Below are positions 19,000 through 27,558 of a stretch of DNA of 64,000 nucleotides, one piece after another; positions within the stretch are counted from its first letter, which is position 1, and the number at the start of each line of letters is the position of its first letter. The position numbers and the translations under genes are program-made. The notes below the pieces were generated by a model, which was not told the DNA's origin, ran no database searches, and saw only the letters and a program-made list of their open reading frames with translations. The DNA lies in the NCBI RefSeq assembly GCF_022429565.1, contig NZ_CP092487.1, positions 839,001 to 903,000 of the forward strand, written 5' to 3'. Source of the stretch: Lutibacter sp. A64 (GTDB taxonomy: Bacteria > Bacteroidota > Bacteroidia > Flavobacteriales > Flavobacteriaceae).

Positions 19000-19677
19000 A
19001 TGGTAGATGAGAAGTATATTGAATATTTAGAGCAATTTGTTACTGAAAAAAGAAGAAACCTATTTGAAAAGGTGTTAAGCGAACGTACAAGACATTTTAC
19101 GGTTGCAATTGAAGATATTTTTCAACCTCATAATGCGAGTGCTGTTGTAAGAACTTGTGATATTTTTGGAATTCAAGATATGCATGTAATTGAGAATAAA
19201 TATAAATTTTATGCATCTAGATTGGTTGCAAAAGGAGCTCAGAAATGGATTGACTTTTCGATGTATAATCAAAAAAACACCAATAATACACTAGATTGTA
19301 TTTCGGCTTTAAAAGAAAAAGGCTATAAAATAATTGCAACTACACCACATAATGAATCTTGTTTATTGCAAGATTTTGATATTTTAGAAAAAGCAGCGTT
19401 CTTTTTTGGAGTTGAAAAAGAAGGACTTTCTAAAGATGTGATGGATAATGCAGATGGTTATTTAAAAATACCAATGGTTGGTTTTACAGAGAGTTTAAAT
19501 ATCTCTGTTGCTGCTGCAATTATTCTTCAAAATATGAATCAGAAATTAAAAGCCTCAACTATTGATTGGCAACTAACAGAAATTGAGAAAAGAGAAAAAT
19601 ATCAAGATTGGTTAGAGAAATCCATTAAAAGTATTAGAAAAATAAAGGAAGTATATTTTAATGAAAATAAACTTTAA
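19000..19677 (+). CDS. TrmH-family (SPOUT) RNA 2'-O-methyltransferase, likely tRNA Gm18
   Basis: The 225-residue protein has the three SPOUT motifs: HNASAVVRTCDIFG (motif 1, with the catalytic Arg), FFFGVEKEGLS (motif 2) and KIPMVGFTESLNISVAAAI (motif 3). These form the knotted S-adenosylmethionine site. The N-terminal RTRHFTVAIEDIFQPHNASA and overall size fit the TrmH branch that methylates ribose of guanosine 18 in tRNA, rather than the rRNA RlmB branch, which has an extra N-terminal domain. It is a single gene with its own promoter and a terminator immediately after it. Confidence 0.9.
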   Translation: MVDEKYIEYLEQFVTEKRRNLFEKVLSERTRHFTVAIEDIFQPHNASAVVRTCDIFGIQDMHVIENKYKFYASRLVAKGAQKWIDFSMYNQKNTNNTLDCISALKEKGYKIIATTPHNESCLLQDFDILEKAAFFFGVEKEGLSKDVMDNADGYLKIPMVGFTESLNISVAAAIILQNMNQKLKASTIDWQLTEIEKREKYQDWLEKSIKSIRKIKEVYFNENKL

Positions 19678-19684
19678 AATAAAA

Positions 19685-19718
19685 AAAGTAGTTAATTATA
19701 CATATTAACTACTTTTTT
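19685..19718. terminator. bidirectional terminator between TrmH and BtuG-like genes
   Basis: A perfect 12-bp stem AAAGTAGTTAAT/ATTAACTACTTT with a 7-base loop has an A run before it and a T run after it. It lies between two convergent genes. Confidence 0.9.
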
Positions 19719-19741
19719 ATAAAAATTAAGCTGCTTTTTGT

Positions 19742-21046
19742 TTATTGATATAATTCTTTATAATTAAAAACAAAGTCAGTAGGAGCAGTTCCTATGTTCT
19801 CAAACTTATTTAATTCTTCGCCTTCTTCATTAAAAATTAGCATTACACTATTACTCATATCAAAAAAGTCTGTTACACCGGCTAAATAAATGTCTCCAGT
19901 TTTAGGATGAATTTTAAGAGCTGTAGTAAAAAACAGGTTGTAATTAAATGGTGTTATAAATAATTCTTGAGTTTTATTTTCGCTATCAAAACGATGAATG
20001 TTTCCTGTTGAAGTTTCTTGCCAATAAAAATATTTTGAATTAGCTGAAGTCAACATTCCATTACGATATAATTTTACATCAGTACCTAATTTTACGGTTT
20101 CTGCAATAGATAAATCAGCGTTTAATTTTACAAATGTAGCTTCTTCATTTCTACCTTCTGTAGCAATCCAAATATTGTTATTTGGATCGGTAACAATTCC
20201 TGAAACATTATCTGAAAATGTAAGTATTTCATTTACAGACTCAGTAGTTGTATCAAATTCTTTTACTGAATTTCCATCAGCAATAAGTAATTTATTTTCT
20301 ATAGCTAAAACAGCCGATTGTATAGCAGGAACATCTGAAATACCATCTATTTTATTTTGAATTGCAGCATTTGTAAAATCTACATTATAAAGTAATCTGG
20401 TATTACTGTAAGCGCTTAAAATATATGCTTTATCATTATCTACTAGTGAAATATATGCTGGATTTCTAGCTTCAGAAGTAGAAATAGTTTCTTCAAGTTT
20501 TAAAGTTTCAGCATTTGTAACAGTTATATAGTTAGCACCACTTTGTGAAACGAAGTAAAGTTTATTATCTGAAATTTGTCCACTAATTAAATCGGTTCCT
20601 AATGTTTTATCTGGATTTTCTAGTTGAAAAACTTTAGATGTAAATATTGAATCTTTTAAGAATCCAACAGTTCCATTATCATTTTCAGAAGAAGCAGAAA
20701 CAATAAAAACACCTTCGGCATATTTTCCAAAAACACGGATGTTATATATTAAGGTTTCTTTACCTGCTGAATTTTCAACAACTAATTTTAATTCGTTTTC
20801 ACCAATTGAATTTGATAAGAAAGTATATGTTGGTTCAGTTGATACAATTTCATCATTTAGAAACCAATTTATAGTAGTTTCTGTTAAATTTTCTATTTCA
20901 GGGTTCAATACTATTGCTTCTTCAAAATCTAATTGGTAATTTGTTTTTTGAACTAAAATTTTTGGGGAAAATAGCGAATTGTCTTCAGAACAAGACATAA
21001 AAACAAGTGTAAACAGCGTTATACTGAAAATTAATTTAAGTTTCAT
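19742..21046 (-). CDS. BtuG-like cobalamin-associated surface lipoprotein (DUF5074-type beta-propeller)
   Basis: The 434-residue protein has a lipobox with Cys19 (LVFMSC) followed by SEDN, which fits surface export. Residues ~25-105 form a PKD/Ig-like domain. From ~110 on, repeated strands such as GQISDNKLYFVSQSG, NPAYISLVDNDKAYIL and LKIHPKTGDIYLAG resemble the DUF5074/YVTN-type seven-bladed propeller of BtuG, the high-affinity vitamin B12 binding partner of the receptor BtuB. Function is supported mainly by context: a cobalamin riboswitch lies in the 5' leader (21161-21328). Unusually, no btuB or other cobalamin gene is next to it; the gene is monocistronic. The N-terminal Ig-like domain is an addition to the simple BtuG layout. 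Confidence 0.82.
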   Translation of the reverse strand: MKLKLIFSITLFTLVFMSCSEDNSLFSPKILVQKTNYQLDFEEAIVLNPEIENLTETTINWFLNDEIVSTEPTYTFLSNSIGENELKLVVENSAGKETLIYNIRVFGKYAEGVFIVSASSENDNGTVGFLKDSIFTSKVFQLENPDKTLGTDLISGQISDNKLYFVSQSGANYITVTNAETLKLEETISTSEARNPAYISLVDNDKAYILSAYSNTRLLYNVDFTNAAIQNKIDGISDVPAIQSAVLAIENKLLIADGNSVKEFDTTTESVNEILTFSDNVSGIVTDPNNNIWIATEGRNEEATFVKLNADLSIAETVKLGTDVKLYRNGMLTSANSKYFYWQETSTGNIHRFDSENKTQELFITPFNYNLFFTTALKIHPKTGDIYLAGVTDFFDMSNSVMLIFNEEGEELNKFENIGTAPTDFVFNYKELYQ

Positions 21047-21160
21047 TTTATTTGTTAATTTATATGGTTACAACAATATAAACCTTAGGTAATAAATATG
21101 GTAGTATACAATAACGTACCATAAGCTTTTATTCCCGAAAGCTTTGATATTTAATATGTA

Positions 21161-21328
21161 TTTAGGCAGGTTTCCTGACTGATTTCAGCTTTATTTACCT
21201 TCCCATTTAAAAAAACAGTGGTTGTGGTAAAGCCATTTCGGTGAAAAAATCACCTGTGAAATTTACAGTAGCGGGTACTGTTCAGAGTTTTCATCTGATT
21301 CCCTTTTAAACTTATAAAGTCACCTAAA
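21161..21328 (-). promoter_or_regulatory. cobalamin (B12) riboswitch
   Basis: Read on the minus strand, the leader contains the conserved core GAACAGTACCCGCTACTGTA and, further on, the B12 box AGTCAGGAAACCTGCC. The outer stem P1 pairs TTTAGG (21328-21323) with CCTAAA (21166-21161). A candidate expression-platform hairpin (AGCTTT...AAAGCT) follows before the start codon of the BtuG-like gene. These are diagnostic elements of the adenosylcobalamin/cobalamin aptamer. High B12 should switch the gene off. Confidence 0.95.
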
Positions 21329-21335
21329 AACGCCG

Positions 21336-21343
21336 CAAAGTTA
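21336..21343 (-). promoter_or_regulatory. -7 promoter box for the riboswitch transcript
   Basis: The minus strand reads TAACTTTG, a match to TAnnTTTG. Transcription would begin about six bases later, exactly at the base of riboswitch stem P1. Of the rest of the 449-base non-coding stretch 21047-21495, I see nothing in 21344-21495, and 21047-21160 holds only the riboswitch expression platform and leader. Confidence 0.7.
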
Positions 21344-21495
21344 ATTGTTTTTTTCCTAATTAATTTCCTTTTAGATATAATAAAAAAGAAACAATTTAAG
21401 TAGTGTTAAGTGTCAATTAGTTATGTTTAAAAGTATAGTGAAGTATTGTTTTAAATAGGTGTTATTTTGTGTAAATAGCTACTTAAACTTGGGTT

Positions 21496-21867
21496 TTATT
21501 CAACTTTAATAGCTTTAATAATAGCATTAGATTCACAATTAATAACTGTAAGTGTAATGTTTTTTAGGCTATCAATTCCTTTGATATTATATTGATATAG
21601 GCAACTGTCTAATTTAATTTTATGAGCTAAATCTACATCTCCATTCTTTAGGATTTGAGAAATATATGCGGTATCAATTTTTTTGGTATTTAAAATAGTC
21701 AATGCATTTTCTGAAAAAATACGTTCTTTAGCTCTAATATTTTTTAATACACGTGCATTTGGACCGTAATCAAAAGTAGTATTTTTTTTACCCCAAATAA
21801 ATACTACAATAATGGTTCCTATAATTAATCCGCCTAAAAAGTATGGCAATCGTTGTTTAAAAGTCAT
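21496..21867 (-). CDS. small single-pass membrane protein, possibly DUF4258-like
   Basis: The 123-residue product has one N-terminal membrane segment (residues ~9-26, FLGGLIIGTIIVVFIWG) and a periplasmic or cytoplasmic domain of about 95 residues starting KKNTTFDYGPNARVLKNI. Conserved flavobacterial proteins of this layout follow ald in other genomes; some are labelled DUF4258, but I cannot confirm that. It begins 1 base after the end of ald and is thus the last gene of the tsaE-ald operon. Two cysteines (CLYQYN and NCES) are present in the soluble part. Function unknown. Confidence 0.7.
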   Translation of the reverse strand: MTFKQRLPYFLGGLIIGTIIVVFIWGKKNTTFDYGPNARVLKNIRAKERIFSENALTILNTKKIDTAYISQILKNGDVDLAHKIKLDSCLYQYNIKGIDSLKNITLTVINCESNAIIKAIKVE

Positions 21868-21868
21868 A

Positions 21869-23071
21869 TTATAAAAATAATAAATTTACATCTCTAAAAG
21901 GAATATTAAACCAATCTGCAACAGATTTGTTAGTTAAGATTCCGTGGTAAAAATACATACCTTTTTGTAAACTTTTGTCATATCTAACAGCATTTTCAAA
22001 TCCACCTTCTTCAGCAATATTAGAAAGGTAAGGTGTAAAAATGTTACTTATTGATACTGAAGCAGTTCTTGAGTATCTAGAAGGGATATTTGGAACACAA
22101 TAATGAGAAACCCCATATTTTTCTATAATTGGATTTTTATGTGTAGTAACTTCAGAAGTTTCAAAACAACCTCCACGATCTATACTAACATCAACAATAA
22201 CAGCACCCGTTTTCATTTGTTCAACCATTTCTTCTGTAACAATTACAGGGCAACGAGAATTACCTCTAATGGCACCAATAGCTATATCGCAACGCATTAA
22301 AGCTTTTTGAAGTGTTTTAGGTTGTATAGTTGATGTGTAAATGGGTCTACCTAAATTGTGTTGAATTGTTCTTAATTTTGTTATTGAATTATCAAAAACT
22401 TTTACATTTGCTCCTAAACCAATGGCCGAACGAGCTGCAAATTCAGCAACTGTTCCTGCACCTAAAATAACCACTTCGGTAGGAGGGACTCCATTAATAT
22501 TTCCTAATAGTAATCCGTTACCTTCTTTATCGTTACTCATTATTTCCGCAGCAATTAAAATTGAGGCGGTACCTGCAATTTCACTTAAAGATTTTACAAC
22601 TGAATAAATACCATGTTCATCTCTAATATAGTCAAATGCAATAGCTGTAATGCGTTTACTAGCTAAGGCTTCAAAATATTTTTTAGATTGCGTTTTAAGT
22701 TGTAATGCAGAAAATATAATGCTTTGCGGGTTAATTAATTTAATTTCCTCTAAGGATGGTGGTTCTACTTTTAAAATAATATGGCATCCAAAAACTTCTT
22801 TAATATCGTATGATATTTTAGCGCCAGCTTCAGAATATTCTTTATCAGAAAAATTAGCACCATCACCAGCGCCTGTTTCAATAATAAATTTATGCCCTTG
22901 GTTGGTTAATGCTGCAACTGCATCTGGCGTTAAGCAAACACGTTTTTCTTGGTAGTGTGTTTCTTTAGGGATTCCAACAACAAGTTCGCCTTTTTGTTTT
23001 GAAATTTCTAAAGTTTCCTCTAAAGGAATTAATTCGTGCTTACTAAATGGTGAAGTAATTTGTTTACCCAT
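21869..23071 (-). CDS. ald: alanine dehydrogenase (AlaDH/PNT family)
   Basis: The enzyme interconverts L-alanine and pyruvate plus ammonia with NAD. The 400-residue length fits. The N-terminal domain reads VVGIPKETHYQEKRVCLTPDAV with the conserved ExRV segment, and the NAD fold has VILGAGTVAEFAARSAIGLG. The C-terminal active-site region IVDVSIDRGGCFETSE...YGVSHYCVPNIPSRYSRTASVS is typical of the Bacteroidota alanine dehydrogenase branch. Membrane segments of transhydrogenase are absent. Its start overlaps the end of tsaE by 8 bases, so the two are translationally coupled. It ends 1 base before the small membrane protein gene. Confidence 0.95.
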   Translation of the reverse strand: MGKQITSPFSKHELIPLEETLEISKQKGELVVGIPKETHYQEKRVCLTPDAVAALTNQGHKFIIETGAGDGANFSDKEYSEAGAKISYDIKEVFGCHIILKVEPPSLEEIKLINPQSIIFSALQLKTQSKKYFEALASKRITAIAFDYIRDEHGIYSVVKSLSEIAGTASILIAAEIMSNDKEGNGLLLGNINGVPPTEVVILGAGTVAEFAARSAIGLGANVKVFDNSITKLRTIQHNLGRPIYTSTIQPKTLQKALMRCDIAIGAIRGNSRCPVIVTEEMVEQMKTGAVIVDVSIDRGGCFETSEVTTHKNPIIEKYGVSHYCVPNIPSRYSRTASVSISNIFTPYLSNIAEEGGFENAVRYDKSLQKGMYFYHGILTNKSVADWFNIPFRDVNLLFL

Positions 23072-23480
23072 TATTTATAACTTCTATAGTTCGTAGTTGT
23101 TTTTTTGATGTGGTAATTTTAATTATTACCGAGTTTAAAGGTAGTAAATTTTCTACTTTATTTGGCCATTCTACTAAACACCAATTATTACTGTAAAAAT
23201 ATTCTTCAATTCCCATATCCATAGCTTCTTCTTCTTCTTCAATTCTATAAAAATCGAAATGATAAACTTTTTCGTTTTTTAAAGTATGGTATTCGTTTAC
23301 TAAGGAAAAAGTAGGGGAGCTTACGGTATCTAAAACACCTAATTTTTTAACAATTTCTTTTATAAGAGTAGTTTTTCCAACTCCCATATCACCATAAAAA
23401 AGGAGAATTTTATTTTTTGAAAATTTAAGAACTTCTTCAGCAATTTTTGGAAGTTGTTCTAGTGTGTAATTTTTTATCAT
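23064..23480 (-). CDS. tsaE: tRNA threonylcarbamoyladenosine biosynthesis ATPase TsaE
   Basis: TsaE is the ATPase that, with TsaB and TsaD, places threonylcarbamoyl on A37 of ANN-decoding tRNAs. The 138-residue protein has Walker A GDMGVGKT (Lys36), the switch-like region SSPTFSLVNEYH, the HFDFYRIEEEEEAMDMGIEEYF segment and the Walker-B-like VEWPNKVENLLP. All are standard for the family, as is the length. It is the first gene of the tsaE-ald-membrane protein operon and overlaps ald by 8 bases. An REP-like palindrome lies between it and porX. Confidence 0.95.
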   Translation of the reverse strand: MIKNYTLEQLPKIAEEVLKFSKNKILLFYGDMGVGKTTLIKEIVKKLGVLDTVSSPTFSLVNEYHTLKNEKVYHFDFYRIEEEEEAMDMGIEEYFYSNNWCLVEWPNKVENLLPLNSVIIKITTSKKQLRTIEVINNG

Positions 23481-23540
23481 ACGCGTACTTAATGTTTAAT
23501 GGTTGATTTGTTGAACTGTTTAATTGTTAGTTTTAATGGT

Positions 23541-23620
23541 CGTCAAATCTGAATTTATTTCAGCATCTCACGTTTAGTAACTAACTATAATGAGAGACTG
23601 AATCAAGTTCAGGGTGACGA
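23541..23620. repeat. REP-like imperfect palindrome, copy 2
   Basis: The left arm CGTCAAATCTGAATTTATTT continues as CAGCATCTCA. Its right arm on the minus strand is CGTCACCCTGAACTTGATTC then AGTCTCTCA. Both arms share the frame CGTCA..CTGAA.TT.ATTCAG..TCTCA, so the element folds as one long hairpin of about 80 bases. It lies in the gap between porX and tsaE. Confidence 0.75.
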
Positions 23621-23659
23621 ATTTTATTGGCTTTTATTACTAAATTCAACCTCTCAACT

Positions 23660-25210
23660 TTATTTCGGTACAAATATAGCACAAGGAATTATCATTTCCT
23701 CTAAAGAAATTCCACCATGTTGGTAGGTATTTCTGTAATATTTTACAAAATGATTGTAATTGTTTGGATATGCAAAAAAGTAATCTTCTTTTGCAAAAAT
23801 AAATGAACTATTTAAACTTAAAGAAGGTAATAAAATGTCTTTCGGATTTTTAACTGCGTATACTTCTTTGTTTTCGTAAGAAAGACTTTTGCCTGTTTTA
23901 TACCTTAAATTTGAACTAATATTTTTATCGCCAATTACTTTTGAAGGAGCTTTAGAATTTATGGTACCGTGGTCTGTAGTAATAATTAATTTTAATCCTA
24001 ATTTTTGTGCTTTTTGAATCATATCTAACAACGGAGAGTTTAAGAACCAGCTATTTGTTAAAGATCTATAGGCTTTATCGTCACTAGCTAATTCTTTAAT
24101 AACTTCCATTTCTGTTTTGGCATGAGAGATCATATCAACAAAATTATAGACAATAACAGTTAAATCATTTTCTTTTAAAGTGTTAAAATTATCTGCTAAA
24201 TGTTTACCAGACTTTAAATTGGTTATTTTATAATATTCAAATTTAATAGTTTCTCTAAGTCGTTTTAATTGTGCTTCTAAAAACTCTTTTTCGTGTAAAT
24301 TTTTACCGCCTTCATCTGTGTCGTTTTTCCATAAATCTGGATGTTTTTGCTCCATTTCTAAAGGCATTAAGCCAGAGAAAATAGCATTTCTAGCATATTG
24401 TGTAGCTGTAGGTAAAATACTTAAATAAGGTATTTCTTGTTGTTTTTTGTAGTATTTATTAATTGTTTTTTCAATAATATTAAATTGGTCGTAACGTAAA
24501 TTATCAATTACAACTAGCAGTGTTCCTTTTGAGTTTTTAACTTCAGGAATTATTATTTTTTTAAATAAGGTATTTGATAAGATTGGAGCTTCTTCGGCAT
24601 TATTAATCCAATCTTTATAATTTTTTTTGATAAATTTAAAAAATAAAGAATTTGCTTCTTGCTTCTGACTTTCTAGAATTTCAACCATTCCAGAATCATT
24701 AATATTTTCTAATTCTAGCTCCCAATAAACTAATTTTTTATAAACAGTAATCCATTCTTCATAAGAATTTACCATTGCCAAATCCATTGCAATTTTTCTA
24801 AATTCCTGCTGATAATTAGAAGTTGTTTTTTCTGAAACCAAGCGAGAAAGGTCTAAATTCTTTTTAAGGCTTAGTAAAATTTGATTTGGATTTACGGGTT
24901 TTATTAAGTAATCTGCAATTTTATTACCAATGGCATCTTCCATAATATATTCTTCTTCACTTTTAGTAATCATTACTATTGGAAGATTGGCACGTTTGCT
25001 TTTAATTTCAGTTAAAGTTTCTAGCCCACTTAAACCAGGCATGTTTTCATCTAAAAAAACAATATCGTAATTATTTTCTTCACATAAATCAATGGCATCA
25101 GCACCATTATTACACTTTGTAACCGCATATCCTTTTTTTTCTAAGAATAGAATGTGTGGTTTTAGTAAATCAATTTCATCATCTACCCATAAAATACTTA
25201 TTTCACTCAT
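23660..25210 (-). CDS. porX: T9SS response regulator PorX (receiver + PglZ domain)
   Basis: PorX regulates the type IX secretion system and usually receives phosphate from the kinase PorY. The 516-residue protein has an N-terminal receiver domain with acidic pocket D10-D11, phospho-acceptor Asp54 in VFLDENMPG and T82-K83 in MITKSEEEY. A linker follows, then a PglZ/alkaline-phosphatase-superfamily domain with LLVVIDNLRYDQF, SILPTATQYARNAIFSGL, VYNFVDMISHA and LIITTDHGTI. This domain combination is diagnostic. No porY is adjacent. It is divergent from the HD hydrolase gene. Its presence agrees with the T9SS sorting domain on the PL6 lyase. Confidence 0.95.
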   Translation of the reverse strand: MSEISILWVDDEIDLLKPHILFLEKKGYAVTKCNNGADAIDLCEENNYDIVFLDENMPGLSGLETLTEIKSKRANLPIVMITKSEEEYIMEDAIGNKIADYLIKPVNPNQILLSLKKNLDLSRLVSEKTTSNYQQEFRKIAMDLAMVNSYEEWITVYKKLVYWELELENINDSGMVEILESQKQEANSLFFKFIKKNYKDWINNAEEAPILSNTLFKKIIIPEVKNSKGTLLVVIDNLRYDQFNIIEKTINKYYKKQQEIPYLSILPTATQYARNAIFSGLMPLEMEQKHPDLWKNDTDEGGKNLHEKEFLEAQLKRLRETIKFEYYKITNLKSGKHLADNFNTLKENDLTVIVYNFVDMISHAKTEMEVIKELASDDKAYRSLTNSWFLNSPLLDMIQKAQKLGLKLIITTDHGTINSKAPSKVIGDKNISSNLRYKTGKSLSYENKEVYAVKNPKDILLPSLSLNSSFIFAKEDYFFAYPNNYNHFVKYYRNTYQHGGISLEEMIIPCAIFVPK

Positions 25211-25219
25211 ATTGTTTGT

Positions 25220-25227
25220 TATATTTG
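25220..25227 (+). promoter_or_regulatory. -7 promoter box for the HD hydrolase gene
   Basis: TATATTTG matches TAnnTTTG and lies 24 bases before the TTG start at 25252. It leaves no room for an upstream ATG, which supports the TTG start. Confidence 0.65.
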
Positions 25228-25251
25228 TACTGTTATTAAAAAATAATTGTT

Positions 25252-26481
25252 TTGAACGAAAAAAACACGAACAAACTTAAAATATTAAACGATCCAATTT
25301 ACGGTTTTATTACGATTCCGAATGCTTTAATATACGATTTAATAGAACATCCTTATTTTCAGCGCTTAAGAAGAATATCTCAAATGGGGATGTCTTATTT
25401 AGTATATCCTGGTGCACATCATACACGGTTTCATCATGCTTTGGGTTGTATGCATTTAATGCAAAAAACGGTCCATATTTTAAAATTTAAAGGTGTAGAA
25501 ATTTCAGATGAAGAGGCAAATGCACTTTACATAGCTATTTTATTACATGATATTGGACACGGACCTTTTTCACATGCCTTAGAAAAAAGTATTGCTACAG
25601 GTATAAATCATGAAACAATTTCATTAAAATTTATGGAAGCGTTAAATGTCGATTTTAAAGGTAAATTAAGTTTAGCTATAACTATTTTTAAAGGAGATTA
25701 TCATCGTAAATTTTTATATCAATTAATTGCAAGTCAGTTAGATATGGATCGGTTAGATTATTTAAAAAGAGATAGTTTTTATACGGGTGTTTCTGAAGGA
25801 AATATAAATTCTGAACGATTAATAACCATGTTAAATGTAATAGATGATGAATTAGTTGTTGAAGAAAAAGGTATTTATTCTGTAGAAAAATTTATTGTTG
25901 CAAGACGTTTAATGTATTGGCAAGTTTATTTGCATAAAACAGGCTTAGGAGCTGAAAAACAGTTAGAAAGAGTGTTAATGCGTGCAAAAGAATTAGTGTT
26001 AAACGGAGCTAAATTACCTGCTAGTAAAGCATTTAATTACTTTTTAACCAACCAAATAGATGAAGCTAATTTTACTACAAATACATTAAAAATATTTGCC
26101 AAATTAGATAATTATGATGTTTTGGCTTCTATAAAAGAATGGATTTCTAACGATGATTTTATTCTTTCTAAACTCTCAGAAAGTTTAATTAATAGAATAC
26201 TACCTAAAGTTGTATTGCAAAATAAACCCTTTAGAAAAGAAGAAGTTCAACGTGTTAAAGATCTTGTAAAAAATAATTTTAATCTAAGCAATAAAGAAGT
26301 TAATTATTTAGTTTATAATGGTAAAATTTGTAATCAGGCATACGATTCAACTAAAAATACAATAAAATTATTATTTAAAAATGGAGATGTTAAAGATGTT
26401 GTTGAAGTATCAGATCACTTTAATATTCAGGCACTTTCTAAACCTGTAAATAAGTATTATTTGTGTTATCCTAAGAAATAG
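25252..26481 (+). CDS. HD-domain phosphohydrolase (SAMHD1/dGTPase-like)
   Basis: The 409-residue protein has the metal-binding HD pattern: HHTRFHHALGCMHLM (His), LLHDIGHGPFSHALE (HD doublet) and QLDMDRLDYLKRDSFYTGVSEG (distal Asp). This matches the YdhJ/SAMHD1-like group of dNTP or nucleotide phosphohydrolases; the substrate is not certain. The conserved beginning LKILNDPIYGFITIPNALIYDLIEHPYFQRLRRISQMG (seen here in part) follows right after the TTG start at 25252. No ATG lies between the promoter and this sequence. It is divergent from porX and is followed after 33 bases by lpxD. Confidence 0.92.
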   Translation: MNEKNTNKLKILNDPIYGFITIPNALIYDLIEHPYFQRLRRISQMGMSYLVYPGAHHTRFHHALGCMHLMQKTVHILKFKGVEISDEEANALYIAILLHDIGHGPFSHALEKSIATGINHETISLKFMEALNVDFKGKLSLAITIFKGDYHRKFLYQLIASQLDMDRLDYLKRDSFYTGVSEGNINSERLITMLNVIDDELVVEEKGIYSVEKFIVARRLMYWQVYLHKTGLGAEKQLERVLMRAKELVLNGAKLPASKAFNYFLTNQIDEANFTTNTLKIFAKLDNYDVLASIKEWISNDDFILSKLSESLINRILPKVVLQNKPFRKEEVQRVKDLVKNNFNLSNKEVNYLVYNGKICNQAYDSTKNTIKLLFKNGDVKDVVEVSDHFNIQALSKPVNKYYLCYPKK

Positions 26482-26501
26482 GTATAATGATTCTTTTTTT
26501 T

Positions 26502-26509
26502 TACTTTTG
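26502..26509 (+). promoter_or_regulatory. -7 promoter box at lpxD
   Basis: TACTTTTG matches TAnnTTTG and ends only 5 bases before the lpxD ATG at 26515. Transcription would begin at or next to the start codon, so the lpx mRNA may be leaderless or nearly so. Confidence 0.55.
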
Positions 26510-26514
26510 CAACA

Positions 26515-27558
26515 ATGAAATTTACAGCAAGTCAAATAGCAGAAATTTTAGGAGGTGAGATTTATGGCAATGCAGATGTTGAAGTATTTAAACTTTCTAA
26601 AATTGAAGAAGGGGAAAAGGGCTCTTTAACTTTTTTATCGAATCCAAAGTATACCCCATTTATATACTCAACAAAAGCATCAATTGCTATAGTTGGGAAA
26701 GATTTTATTCCTGAAAAGGAATTTGAAACTACACTTGTAAAGGTTGATGATGCATATCAATCTTTTGCATTATTATTAGAGTATTACAACCAGGCAAAAC
26801 CTCAAAAAACAGGTATTGAACAGCCTTCGTATGTTAGTGATAACACCGAGATTCCAGAAGATATTTATATTGGAGCATTTGCTTATATAGGTGAAAATGT
26901 AACTATTGGAACAAACGTAAAAATTTATCCAAATGTATATATTGGAGACAATGTTAAGATTGGTGATAATGTAATATTTTTCTCTGGCGCAAAAATATAT
27001 TCTGAAACAGAAATAGGGAATAACTGTGTTATAAACTCAGGAGCTATTATTGGAGCAGACGGTTTTGGTTTTGCACCTGATAAAGAAGGTGTTTATGGAA
27101 AAATACCTCAAATAGGAAATGTAATTATAGAAGATAATGTTGATATAGGTGCAGCAACCACAATTGATAGAGCAACTATGGGATCAACTATTATTAGAAG
27201 TGGTGTAAAGTTAGACAACCAAATTCAAGTTGCACACAATGTAGAAATAGGTAAAAATACCGTTATTGCAGCTCAATGTGGTATAGCGGGATCTTCTAAA
27301 ATTGGTGAAAATTGTATGTTTGGAGGACAAGTAGGTGTTGCAGGACATTTAACCATTGGTAATAATGTAAAAATACAAGCACAATCTGGTATAAGTAAAA
27401 ACATTAAAGATGGTGAAACTATACAAGGTACACCTGCATTTGGATACTCCGATTTTAATAAATCGTATGTGTATTTTAAAAAATTACCCGAACTTGTGGC
27501 AACTATTGATAGTTTAGAAAAAAGAGTAAAAGCTTTAAAAGAAAAATATGAGTACTAA
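26515..27558 (+). CDS. lpxD: UDP-3-O-acylglucosamine N-acyltransferase
   Basis: LpxD adds the N-linked hydroxy-acyl chain in the third step of lipid A synthesis. The 347-residue protein has the N-terminal uridine-binding domain ([18 protein letters not shown]... and [11 protein letters not shown]), a left-handed beta-helix of hexapeptide repeats (~100-300), the signature [10 protein letters not shown], and the catalytic histidine in QVAHNVEIG. The C-terminal helix ends in [11 protein letters not shown]. Length and order are normal. It overlaps the next gene, lpxC/fabZ, by 11 bases. A shorter paralogue lies at 30398-31321. Confidence 0.97.
   Translation: MKFTASQIAEILGGEIYGNADVEVFKLSKIEEGEKGSLTFLSNPKYTPFIYSTKASIAIVGKDFIPEKEFETTLVKVDDAYQSFALLLEYYNQAKPQKTGIEQPSYVSDNTEIPEDIYIGAFAYIGENVTIGTNVKIYPNVYIGDNVKIGDNVIFFSGAKIYSETEIGNNCVINSGAIIGADGFGFAPDKEGVYGKIPQIGNVIIEDNVDIGAATTIDRATMGSTIIRSGVKLDNQIQVAHNVEIGKNTVIAAQCGIAGSSKIGENCMFGGQVGVAGHLTIGNNVKIQAQSGISKNIKDGETIQGTPAFGYSDFNKSYVYFKKLPELVATIDSLEKRVKALKEKYEY

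Noticed and set aside
21496..21867. Small membrane protein as part of cobalamin uptake because of the nearby riboswitch
   Set aside because: It ends upstream of the riboswitch transcript start and is in the tsaE-ald operon.
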